Positions 57,386-64,000 of a DNA stretch of 64,000 nucleotides are shown here, in pieces. This DNA comes from Microbacterium natoriense (lineage in GTDB: Bacteria > Actinomycetota > Actinomycetes > Actinomycetales > Microbacteriaceae). The DNA is taken from assembly GCF_030816295.1 (NCBI RefSeq), contig NZ_JAUSXV010000001.1, positions 2,852,001-2,916,000 of the forward strand. The letters run 5' to 3'. Every line of letters begins with the position of its first letter. Position 1 is the first letter of the stretch. The notes below the pieces were generated by a model. That model ran no database searches. It was not told the origin of the DNA and saw only the letters and a list, made by a program, of their open reading frames with translations. The translations under genes and the position numbers were made by a program.

Positions 57386-57633
57386 CTGGACATCGCAAGG
57401 TTCTCGCTTTTCCGCGCCTTGTCTTCGTCCGCATGCTCGCGGGCGAGTTCTTCGTCAGATCCCGGCATCCGGCCATCGGTAGCTCGCGGTTCACACGGGG
57501 AAGGCGCCCGAATCACCGCAGACATTCTTGCGTGAGGTGCGCGCAGTACTTCCCGGAAGTCCTCCGTGAGTGAAGTCGGCACCTTGCAGGAGTACGCCGA
57601 GGCGGGATAGCGTGCCACTGGGGGGTGTAAGAG
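57386..57633. other. Gap without a recognised gene at the island's left part
   Basis: This 248-bp stretch holds the end of the IS481 remnant's flank and the promoter region of the following operon. Short frames exist on both strands, including a 92-codon minus-strand one (57340-57618), but none shows a domain. No clear -10/-35 pair or repeat stands out. Confidence 0.5.
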
Positions 57634-58293
57634 TTGTTTCTTGAGTTGCGTCGCAGAGAGTTAGTTCAGTTCGTCATCGATGATGTGAACCTCGCCATCG
57701 CGATCACACCGATCGCGCCATCCCTGCGAGAGCGAGCTGATCGAAACCGCGAACACGCCAAGCGTCTTATGCTCGTCCGGGACCGGGACGAGTCTGATCT
57801 GGCATTTGTCATGGCCGAGGAAGCGTGCTTCGCCCTCCTTAAGAGGAATGCTGGCGCTCGTCGCGGTCCCAGTCAGCGCTACACCGACTTTCCTTCCAAC
57901 GCAGGTCAAGTCGCCCTCTATCGGGAGCCCGTGGGTTCAGCACCGATGGAGACAACACTACGTTGCGCCGGCGTCGCTGGTCTTTCAGTGGCACACGCGT
58001 CCGGTCTCGCTGTAGCCGCAGCCGCAACGACGCCCGTAGGGGTCGATGTCGAAGAAGTAGAGACCTATACAGCGATGGAGCCCCTCATACGGCGCCGCCA
58101 TCAGGGCGTGACACCTGTACTCGACGACTGGCTCAGTCGCGAAGCGGAACACAAGATGCACCTGGCAGCAGGAAGCCAAATCGAAGTCGATGTCGGCGCC
58201 GTCATTCATCGATGGGGATTCTGGTTACACCACAAGAGACGAATCTGGCGCGTCGTCGTCACACGAAACGGAGGGAGCGGTAATGATTGCTGA
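57634..58293 (+). CDS. 4'-phosphopantetheinyl transferase, Sfp type
   Basis: A 219-residue protein that I assign to the phosphopantetheinyl transferases, which arm carrier proteins with the prosthetic group from CoA. LSVAHASGLAVAAA corresponds to the SxSHS strand, G136-V-D-V-E140 is the Mg-binding GxDxE motif, and W166-LSREAEHK174 corresponds to WxxKEA...K with Arg in place of the first Lys. Length fits the Sfp branch. The start is a TTG at 57634 and is uncertain. No carrier protein lies in the visible island; one may lie to the right. It begins a plus-strand operon with the cupin and GT8 genes. Confidence 0.72.
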   Translation: MFLELRRRELVQFVIDDVNLAIAITPIAPSLRERADRNREHAKRLMLVRDRDESDLAFVMAEEACFALLKRNAGARRGPSQRYTDFPSNAGQVALYREPVGSAPMETTLRCAGVAGLSVAHASGLAVAAAATTPVGVDVEEVETYTAMEPLIRRRHQGVTPVLDDWLSREAEHKMHLAAGSQIEVDVGAVIHRWGFWLHHKRRIWRVVVTRNGGSGNDC

Positions 58294-59017
58294 TGCAATG
58301 AAGACAATCGCAGACGATGAGAACGAGGTGGAAGACGTCATCACATTCGTGGATGGCGGCGTACCACAAGTGACACCAGTCTTACAATTGCCACCCGAAG
58401 CGGCAAAGGCCGTCGTTGACGGGCTCGCGGCTGTCGTCCGCCGTGCGCACGCAGTGGCCGACGACCCGGGCGCGCAGCAAGATCTCCGTCAGCGATCGCA
58501 GAAGTTCGAAGAAGGCGACGTGTTTCTTCTCGAGCGCGCCTATGACAACTACGAAGCGTCGAGATACGTGATGGACTTCTATGACGTCGACGCCGCCGAT
58601 ATCTGCTCTCGCATGCACTTTCACACAGGAAGCCGGATGGTTCGCATCATGACCGGCCCCGGGACTCAGCTACGAATTGGTTCGCTGACACAGTTCTCGA
58701 TGCCCGATGTGAGTGCCGCGGTTCCGTTCGCCTTAAGGTACTTTCAGGACGACCTCCCGGATACGCCGCCGGGAACGCATCGGACTCGCCACAACTTGAT
58801 CGTTCCAGAGAACTCCTGGGTTGATATGCAGATCCCAAAGCATGTCGCGCACCAGTTCAACGCGATCGGCCCCAACGCGGTGATCGATACGATTCACCCT
58901 GAGGAGAGCAAAGAGACCGCCCGAGAGCACATGAGCGACTACCGCATGATGGCACAGACGATCTTCCTTGCCGACGAACTCCCGGCTGCCGAGTCATGCA
59001 ACCTGATCCCGGACTAA
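58283..59017 (+). CDS. Cupin-fold protein of unknown function
   Basis: A 244-residue protein. After a helical N-terminal region (about 1-95) comes a cupin core: R-M-H112-F-H114-TGSRMVRI as the first metal motif and P-K-H187-VAH190-QF as the second, with PGTQLRIG between. Such domains bind Fe, Mn or Zn and are found in dioxygenases, epimerases and hydroxylases; I cannot pick one. The ATG at 58283 lies inside the end of the upstream gene with GGAGGGAG ahead of it, so the two are coupled. A longer frame from 58190 exists but overlaps more. Confidence 0.68.
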   Translation: MIADAMKTIADDENEVEDVITFVDGGVPQVTPVLQLPPEAAKAVVDGLAAVVRRAHAVADDPGAQQDLRQRSQKFEEGDVFLLERAYDNYEASRYVMDFYDVDAADICSRMHFHTGSRMVRIMTGPGTQLRIGSLTQFSMPDVSAAVPFALRYFQDDLPDTPPGTHRTRHNLIVPENSWVDMQIPKHVAHQFNAIGPNAVIDTIHPEESKETAREHMSDYRMMAQTIFLADELPAAESCNLIPD

Positions 59018-59877
59018 CGTCCGTGGATCCCGAGGTGCTTGACGTCGGCTATGTCCTTGACTCGAATTACGTCGAGGCAACCTCCGTTTCATGCCTATCG
59101 GTCATGTTGCGAGCCCGTCGAAAGGTGCGCTTTCACGTCGCGTCGCTGTCCGGCGCGCTGCGTCTGCTCCCTGCCGTACAGCGTCACGCTGCCAAGGAAG
59201 GTCATCAGATCTGCTATTTGAGTCTGAGACCACCTCTTGATGGCCATGAGTTGCCCGCGCTGGCGTTTCACCAACACGTTACCGGCGCAAGCTGGTTGAT
59301 ATTCAGATTGTTTGACGAGGCTGAGACCGAAAGTGGACACCTTCTGTATCTAGACGGCGACACACTTGTCTTGGGCTCTTTGGACCCGGCGCCGCTTACC
59401 CCTGTCAGCCCATCAGCGGTTGCCGCCCGCATCGATCCATGGAACCCGACGATCGATTCGCCGAAGGGCGTCCAGGCCTGGGCGGAACTCGGACTTCCAC
59501 CCGGCGCTTCGAATGTGAATAGTGGCGTGGTTTGCGTGGACGTAGAGCGGTGGAGAGACGATTCGCTCACGGCTGCTGTCGTGCAAGGCATCGCATTCAG
59601 TGGCCCACGTATGTTGCTGGGTGACCAGGAGGCGCTCAACGCGGCGCTGGCCGGCCGCGTTACACCGCTACCTCCCGAGTACAACGCGATGGTGATGTGG
59701 GACATCGACCCGTACAACCCTGGTCTGCGCCGCGCTCGACAATCGCCGAGTGAAGGACAAGTGATTCGTCACTTCGCTGGCTGGCGTAAGCCGTGGTTAC
59801 CGGAGTGGCAGAGTCAACCGCACGGCGAGGAGTGGCATCGTCTACGGCGAATGCTGCTAGAGAGCGGCGCGGGCTGA
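58996..59877 (+). CDS. Glycosyltransferase family 8 protein
   Basis: A 293-residue retaining-type glycosyltransferase. The opening has DSNYVEATSVSCLSVMLR, typical of GT8 (YxxxxxVxxxSxxxN type), the metal-binding D-x-D is LLYLDGDTLVLGSL (D120, D122), NSGVVCVDVERWR follows, and the C-terminal HFAGWRKPW corresponds to the H-x-x-G-x-x-K-P-W motif. It should transfer a sugar from a nucleotide donor. ATG 58996 overlaps the cupin gene by 22 bp; GTG 59023 would start 5 bp after its stop. Its 3' end overlaps the convergent GT2 gene by 21 bp. Confidence 0.83.
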   Translation: MQPDPGLTSVDPEVLDVGYVLDSNYVEATSVSCLSVMLRARRKVRFHVASLSGALRLLPAVQRHAAKEGHQICYLSLRPPLDGHELPALAFHQHVTGASWLIFRLFDEAETESGHLLYLDGDTLVLGSLDPAPLTPVSPSAVAARIDPWNPTIDSPKGVQAWAELGLPPGASNVNSGVVCVDVERWRDDSLTAAVVQGIAFSGPRMLLGDQEALNAALAGRVTPLPPEYNAMVMWDIDPYNPGLRRARQSPSEGQVIRHFAGWRKPWLPEWQSQPHGEEWHRLRRMLLESGAG

Positions 59878-60957
59878 CGCCAAATCGATCGCAAGCCGAC
59901 CCGCCTCTCGCTTGTACTCCTCGTCGTTCTTCCCGAGACGACCTTGCGTCTCGGCGATCCGGACGAAAAAGAGGTCTTGGAACGCGGCCCGCTGTCGCCT
60001 GTCCCAAGGTGCCATCAATCGTCGCGCGAGTGCATTCGCCCAGTCTTCGGTAGAAAAGGCAGCCACTTGCGAGGGCAATGGCACCCCGAGGTTCGGCCGG
60101 TCACTCTTCAAACGGAGGAGTGCGTCTTCCGCGACAGCTTGTATCCGCCCGGGATCTGCGACTCGCGCTCGGGATCGGTCCAGATCACCCGGGGCAGCGA
60201 ACGATCTCCAACTAGACGGTGGGGGCCAAGACCCGCGCCTAGCAATGGTAGATGCAGCCGTTATGACCTCATCGATTTTTGCGGTCATATCCGCGCGGAT
60301 ACCGGATGTCGTCCCCGCGCGCCATCCCTGGTTCTTCCCACCGTCCAGGACAACTTCAGACAGTCGCCCGATATCCAGCGCGTGTTGAAGCAGCTGCAAG
60401 TCGATTCCGAACCCACCGGAAAATACTTGCCCCCCACGGGCGAGAACGGATTCGATGAACCGGTGCGATACAGCGAAGTCTCCCCCTATTGGCTCCCGAA
60501 TAGCCACGCCCGTTGATGCGAGCACGGTCGGAACAGCGATGTGGTTGCTCATGTTCGCGTCATTCCATACCCTGGCGTAGCGCCCCACGACCATGTTTGC
60601 CCCATTCGCAAGTGCAACAGCGAAGGCGTGAGTCCATTGTGCGGGCACTCCGATTAGGTCGGCATCGACGCTAACTACGCCGTCGAACCGCTCGCTAAGG
60701 GCGTACTCGAACATGGCCCGAATGTTGTTCCCTTTACCACGCCCCGCGACTGAAAGTACAACTTTGGGCAATCGGGAGGGTGTCGCGAGAAAGCGTTCGA
60801 CCGTTTGGTCAACCGAGCCGCCATCAGCTAAGCAAAGAACTGTGGATATCCGACTGAGTGATTCGCCACCGGCAGCGAGGCCTGCGGTGACGCCAGCAAT
60901 CGTGTCCTCTTCGTTGAGAGCGGGTATGCCGAGCAGCAAACGTCTCAAGCTCCCCAT
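59857..60957 (-). CDS. Glycosyltransferase family 2 protein
   Basis: A 366-residue protein with a GT2/GT-A domain in residues 1-250: LLLGIPALNEEDTIAGV at the start, GRGKGNNIRAMFEYAL, and the D-x-D motif SVDADL (D98, D100). The overall look is that of glucosyl-3-phosphoglycerate synthase or mannosylglycerate synthase-type GT81/GT2 enzymes; the C-terminal 110 residues are helical and without a known domain. It is the last gene of the minus-strand operon and its ATG overlaps the end of the ligase gene by 13 bp. Donor and acceptor are unknown. Confidence 0.8.
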   Translation of the reverse strand: MGSLRRLLLGIPALNEEDTIAGVTAGLAAGGESLSRISTVLCLADGGSVDQTVERFLATPSRLPKVVLSVAGRGKGNNIRAMFEYALSERFDGVVSVDADLIGVPAQWTHAFAVALANGANMVVGRYARVWNDANMSNHIAVPTVLASTGVAIREPIGGDFAVSHRFIESVLARGGQVFSGGFGIDLQLLQHALDIGRLSEVVLDGGKNQGWRAGTTSGIRADMTAKIDEVITAASTIARRGSWPPPSSWRSFAAPGDLDRSRARVADPGRIQAVAEDALLRLKSDRPNLGVPLPSQVAAFSTEDWANALARRLMAPWDRRQRAAFQDLFFVRIAETQGRLGKNDEEYKREAGRLAIDLASARAAL

Positions 60958-62474
60958 CGGAGGACCTTACCGTTCGCGGTGCGCGGCACTTCGTTGCGAA
61001 CTTCTGCGGTCACCGCGGCGTGCGTCAATCCGATTTGCTTCTTGAGCACATCGAGAATGGCCATGCGCACGGTCTCCGGGTCCTTCACGTCGGGATGAAC
61101 GCGGAACAGAACTGACACTGCCTCGCCCAGGACCGGATGCTCTGCCCGCAAGGCCGCAGCGTCGGCGACCCCGCTCACCGTCTGTACGTAGCGGTCAACC
61201 TCGTCTAGAGAGACACCGACGCCGCCCACCTTGATGATGTTCTTGTAACGACCAGTCAGTGTCAACAGCGGCTCGTCTCGACCAGGGAGGAACGACATGA
61301 ACCCCTCATCACCGGACCGAAACCAGCCATTGCGGAAGGCAGCAGAATTAGCGCTCGGCGCGCGATCATACCCAAGCATCACGCTTTTTCCGCGCATGCA
61401 GACCTCGCCGCGCTCTCCAGTCCGAACGGGAGAACCATCGAGCGTAAAGACCCCTACCTCGCATTCATGAATCGCGCTGCCCACCATTGGGATCGGGGCA
61501 TCCAGCACGCAAATTCGATATTCCTCTTCATTGAGGTCCGTGGGCAGGGATGTTGCGAAGTTCGTTGTTTCGGAAAGTCCGTACCCTTGGACGATTTGCT
61601 TGCCCAGCCGTTCCCAAATCGCGCGAGCGGTCCTTGCAGACAATGGAGCGGCCGCCGACACGAAGTATCGCAGTGATCGAAGATCAGGTTTGCCTCGAGT
61701 AGACGCGATGGCATCGAGGAGAGCCGGCACAACGCTCGCGACTGTCGCGCTATGCTCAGCGCACGTCGCGAGATACGTCAACGGATCGAATTCCCGTAGA
61801 AGCACGCTCGTCGCGCCCGCGAGCAACGGCGTGATCAGGCTTAGCTCTAGCCCGTTAGCATAATACATCGGCAGCACACCCAGGAGGCGATCTGTCGGCC
61901 CAAGGCGGTGCAGATCGGCCAATGCCGCGCAGTTCACAAGCACATTACGATTTGATTGGACAACAGCTTTCGCCGCGGCCGTAGATCCGGTCGTGAAGAA
62001 TATGACCGCCGGGCTATCTGCGTGCGGGGCAGCGCGATCTACGTTGGGGCTGCAGCCGATGCGCGTGGCCGCGTCGGCGACGAGATCTACGATTCCCTCG
62101 CGCCGAACTGGTCCGTCGACTAGTACGCTCCTGTCTCCGAACCAGATCTTCGCCGACGTTGCGCGCAACTTCGACAGTTGACGCTCTGTCGGATCGTTGC
62201 CAGGAATCATGACGCAGGTCGCACCCAGCGCGACGATGGCGCAGAAAACTGCCAAATCAGAGATCGAATTGCTAGGGCTTAGCGCGACCCTATCTCCGGC
62301 ACACACACCATATCGACCGGCGAGCTCTTCGGCGATACAGTCGACTTTCTTGCCAAGCTCGCCGTAGGTGATTTCGGTTCGTTCGGCGCCAGCACCGACT
62401 TCGATCACAGCGATATGCTCTCCGCGCCGATGCCATTGTTCGACAAGTTCAGGGAGCGTCTCAGGGTTTGACAC
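60945..62474 (-). CDS. AMP-dependent acyl/aminoacyl ligase (ANL superfamily)
   Basis: A 509-residue adenylating enzyme. The ATP loop is FFTTGSTAAAKAVVQ (about residues 159-173), GYGLSETTNF the A5 motif, NGWFRSGDEG the A7 motif with Asp, GRYKNIIKVGGVGVS the hinge, and RTANGKVLRWG the end with the catalytic Lys. It should form an acyl-AMP and pass the acyl group to CoA or a carrier protein. It lies 11 bp after the UMP-kinase-like gene. Substrate cannot be told from motifs; the phosphopantetheinyl transferase nearby suggests loading of a carrier. Confidence 0.88.
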   Translation of the reverse strand: MSNPETLPELVEQWHRRGEHIAVIEVGAGAERTEITYGELGKKVDCIAEELAGRYGVCAGDRVALSPSNSISDLAVFCAIVALGATCVMIPGNDPTERQLSKLRATSAKIWFGDRSVLVDGPVRREGIVDLVADAATRIGCSPNVDRAAPHADSPAVIFFTTGSTAAAKAVVQSNRNVLVNCAALADLHRLGPTDRLLGVLPMYYANGLELSLITPLLAGATSVLLREFDPLTYLATCAEHSATVASVVPALLDAIASTRGKPDLRSLRYFVSAAAPLSARTARAIWERLGKQIVQGYGLSETTNFATSLPTDLNEEEYRICVLDAPIPMVGSAIHECEVGVFTLDGSPVRTGERGEVCMRGKSVMLGYDRAPSANSAAFRNGWFRSGDEGFMSFLPGRDEPLLTLTGRYKNIIKVGGVGVSLDEVDRYVQTVSGVADAAALRAEHPVLGEAVSVLFRVHPDVKDPETVRMAILDVLKKQIGLTHAAVTAEVRNEVPRTANGKVLRWGA

Positions 62475-62485
62475 TTAGACCCTCA

Positions 62486-63190
62486 TCAAGACACGACGGT
62501 ACCAATGTGAGAACCCTCGACAATCGCCTTCATGGTACCCGTCGACTCAATGTCAAAGATGTACAGCGGAAGCGAATGATCTCGCGCGAGAATGAACGCA
62601 CTCTGATCCATAACTTGCAGGCCCCGAGCGAGCACATCGTCATATGACAGGCGATCAAAGAGGGTTGCGCTTGGATCAGTGTTTGGATCTGCACTGTAGA
62701 CGCCGTTGACACCGTTTTTCGCGACAAACACAGCGTCAGCGCCTAACTCAACTGCGCGCTGAACAGACGGGTAGTCGGTAGTTGTGAAGGGCTGCCCGTT
62801 TCCTCCGCCGAGCACAACGATCGCGCCTTTTTCGAGATGATGTCTGGCCCGGAGTCGTATATAGGGTTCGGCCAGGTTGTTGATTGGAAGGGCCGTCATC
62901 AATCGCACATTCTCTTGCCCAAGTGCGGAAAGCTTACCTCGTAGAAGGACCCCGTTGATCACAGTGCCCAGCATGCCAATGTTGTCGGCTTCGACGCGGT
63001 CGATCCCCCACGCCTCGGAGCGATTGCCGCGGAAGACGTTCCCACCGCCGACGACCACAGCTACTTGTAGCCCCAACTCGGCAAGAGAAATAATCTCGCG
63101 CGCCAGGTGTTCAAGACTTTCTTCGCTGAAGCCGAATTCTTTGGTCCCGGAAATCGACTGACCGGACAGCTTGACAACGATGCGCTTCAT
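62486..63190 (-). CDS. UMP kinase-like protein (PyrH paralogue)
   Basis: A 234-residue amino-acid-kinase-fold protein. KRIVVKLSGQSISG and VVVGGGNVFRGN match UMP kinase, as do VMDQSAFILARDHSLPLYIF and GTVV at the end. Two motifs differ: canonical GTGNPFFTTD reads GNGQPFTTTD, and the K-x-DGVY segment reads NGVNGVYSADP. This is not the housekeeping pyrH, which lies in the rpsB-tsf-pyrH-frr cluster; none of those genes is here. It likely phosphorylates a nucleoside monophosphate or a related phosphate/phosphonate. It is coupled to a nucleoside-diphosphate-kinase-like gene 22 bp upstream. Confidence 0.82.
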   Translation of the reverse strand: MKRIVVKLSGQSISGTKEFGFSEESLEHLAREIISLAELGLQVAVVVGGGNVFRGNRSEAWGIDRVEADNIGMLGTVINGVLLRGKLSALGQENVRLMTALPINNLAEPYIRLRARHHLEKGAIVVLGGGNGQPFTTTDYPSVQRAVELGADAVFVAKNGVNGVYSADPNTDPSATLFDRLSYDDVLARGLQVMDQSAFILARDHSLPLYIFDIESTGTMKAIVEGSHIGTVVS

Positions 63191-63212
63191 GCCGACGTAC
63201 CCCTCATTTCGT

Positions 63213-64000
63213 TCAAGTCAGACTAACGTATCTGCTCGACGTCCGGGTACGTCGGCTCAACCTCCATGCGCTTCGCAACACGCGCTCGACTGGTTTCGAC
63301 CCCCAGTCCTGCCCCGCCGAGTCACGAAACCAAGATCCTGAACCCCGCGGCGTTTGGTCGACGGCGTAAGCTAGAGCGCCGGAAACCGGGCGCCTCGACC
63401 AGATCAACGTTTCACGTACAGCCTCAAGGGGGCCAGCTGACAAGTGAAATCCGTTCTTTTGAAGAGTGAACGGTTGAAGCGAGTACTTTCCTCGGGCGCC
63501 CTCCCCGCGGAGGCTCGTGGGGAGGGCTTTCGTCGGGTCGGATGAGCCGAGCACTTCGCGTCGGAGCGCTCCCCATCCAGAACGATCCGGCCTTGTCGGA
63601 TACAGCCCGACCGCAATGACAACGTTGCCTGGTTCTTCATACGAACGGATTTGGTTTGGCATATGGCCGTTGACCAGCACCTGGCCATCTGCCCGCGACT
63701 CATTGCGCCAGTATCCTTGCTCCGTCTTCCAGACCTTTCCCTCCTCCCAGGTGCCATACTCATCGGGTGCCAGTGCCTCCATGCCGCCGACGAACTTCGG
63801 GCCGATGAGGGAAGACGCGTACGCAGCATAGAGGTAATGTATGTCGAAGTGTGCTTTAGCTCTCAAGAGTACATCCGCGGATCCGGTCAAATGCCGGGCT
63901 TCCCACGCGACTCCCCATCCGTGCTCTTCGAACCGCCTGCTCACGGTGCGTAATAGGTCGCCGCTGCCGGTCAAGTGAGGTTTGATAAGGAGGACGGGCC
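63213..64000 (-). CDS. Nucleoside diphosphate kinase-like protein (5' end cut by window edge)
   Basis: The frame is open to the right edge, so the true start lies beyond position 64000. The first visible residues, PVLLIKPHLTGSGDLLRTVS, followed by RRFEEHGW, match the NDK opening with its Lys in IKP. The C-terminal part REVLGSSDPTKALPTSLRG matches the NDK segment GxTDPAKAxPGTIRG, and NGFHLSAGPLEAVRET matches N-x-x-H-G-S-D-S with the catalytic His kept and the Asp changed to Ala. Between them is an insertion of about 55 residues, and a basic tail of about 60 residues follows. Ordinary NDK is about 140 residues. A substrate other than plain NDPs is possible. Confidence 0.65.
   Translation of the reverse strand, partial: PVLLIKPHLTGSGDLLRTVSRRFEEHGWGVAWEARHLTGSADVLLRAKAHFDIHYLYAAYASSLIGPKFVGGMEALAPDEYGTWEEGKVWKTEQGYWRNESRADGQVLVNGHMPNQIRSYEEPGNVVIAVGLYPTRPDRSGWGALRREVLGSSDPTKALPTSLRGEGARGKYSLQPFTLQKNGFHLSAGPLEAVRETLIWSRRPVSGALAYAVDQTPRGSGSWFRDSAGQDWGSKPVERVLRSAWRLSRRTRTSSRYVSLT

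Noticed and set aside
57340..57618. A 92-codon minus-strand frame after the IS remnant
   Set aside because: It overlaps the transposase remnant, has no clear ribosome site and no recognisable domain.
56660..58300. An integrase gene beside the tRNA fragment
   Set aside because: No tyrosine-recombinase motif (R...HxxR...Y) could be found in any frame here; if present, the integrase is outside the window.

Overview
The window is high-GC actinobacterial chromosome, most likely from a Microbacteriaceae member close to Microbacterium. The reasons are frequent GTG starts, dense gene packing with 4-bp stop/start overlaps, -10 boxes placed 6-7 nt before start codons (leaderless transcripts), and family-typical gene sets: aceE followed by a FasR-like regulator and fabD-fabH-acpP-fabF; DUF3145; type B L31; sufB-sufD-Rieske-sufC-sufT; ctaA/ctaB next to tkt-tal-pgi-zwf-opcA-pgl; and bioYMN with a divergent BioQ. 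These assignments come from reading protein motifs; no database was searched.

Region by region. 1-1.6 kb: an ECF41-type sigma factor with a fused C-terminal domain (cut by the window edge) and its partner carboxymuconolactone-decarboxylase-like gene, which carries a matching promoter. 1.7-9.4 kb: pyruvate dehydrogenase E1 and the type II fatty-acid synthase operon, which together supply acetyl-CoA and use it. 9.4-11.6 kb: a divergent YczE membrane protein / MocR regulator pair. 11.7-16.9 kb: DUF3145, a probable 2OG-Fe(II) oxygenase, a DUF262 protein with a degenerate HNH part, an S33 hydrolase and a small membrane protein. 17-22.7 kb: L31, an ABC ATPase, divergent glgM/glgC, serB, a hydrolase and fabG. 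22.8-28.4 kb: small membrane proteins, SURF1, a GH16-like protein, a cupin, a PNPOx-family oxidase and an ABC-F ATPase. 28.5-37.5 kb: DedA, a NarL-type two-component system, an acyltransferase, a biotin ECF transporter with its regulator, an MFS exporter and a frameshifted MalY-type aminotransferase. 37.5-43.6 kb: Fe-S assembly and heme A synthase. 43.6-52.9 kb: heme O synthase and the pentose-phosphate operon. 53-56.5 kb: a DMT permease, peptide deformylase, a lipoprotein and a ThrE-type exporter.

From about 56.58 kb to the right edge the character changes. A terminator is followed by the 3' half of a tRNA gene (tRNA-Asn-like) without its 5' half, then a decayed IS481-type transposase, then seven closely packed genes with more A+T and different codon use. 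This is the layout of one end of a genomic island integrated in a tRNA 3' end; the intact tRNA and integrase should lie to the right of the window.

The island genes form two convergent operons. The plus-strand set is an Sfp-type phosphopantetheinyl transferase, a cupin protein and a GT8 glycosyltransferase. The minus-strand set, in transcription order, is a nucleoside-diphosphate-kinase-like protein, a UMP-kinase-like protein, an AMP-forming acyl/aminoacyl ligase and a GT2 glycosyltransferase. I do not recognise this combination as a described pathway. A kinase pair matching the two last steps of NMP to NTP phosphorylation, next to an adenylating ligase, a carrier-protein activating enzyme and two sugar transferases, suggests a specialised-metabolite locus with a sequentially phosphorylated intermediate. 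That is inference and is the main candidate for an undescribed system here.
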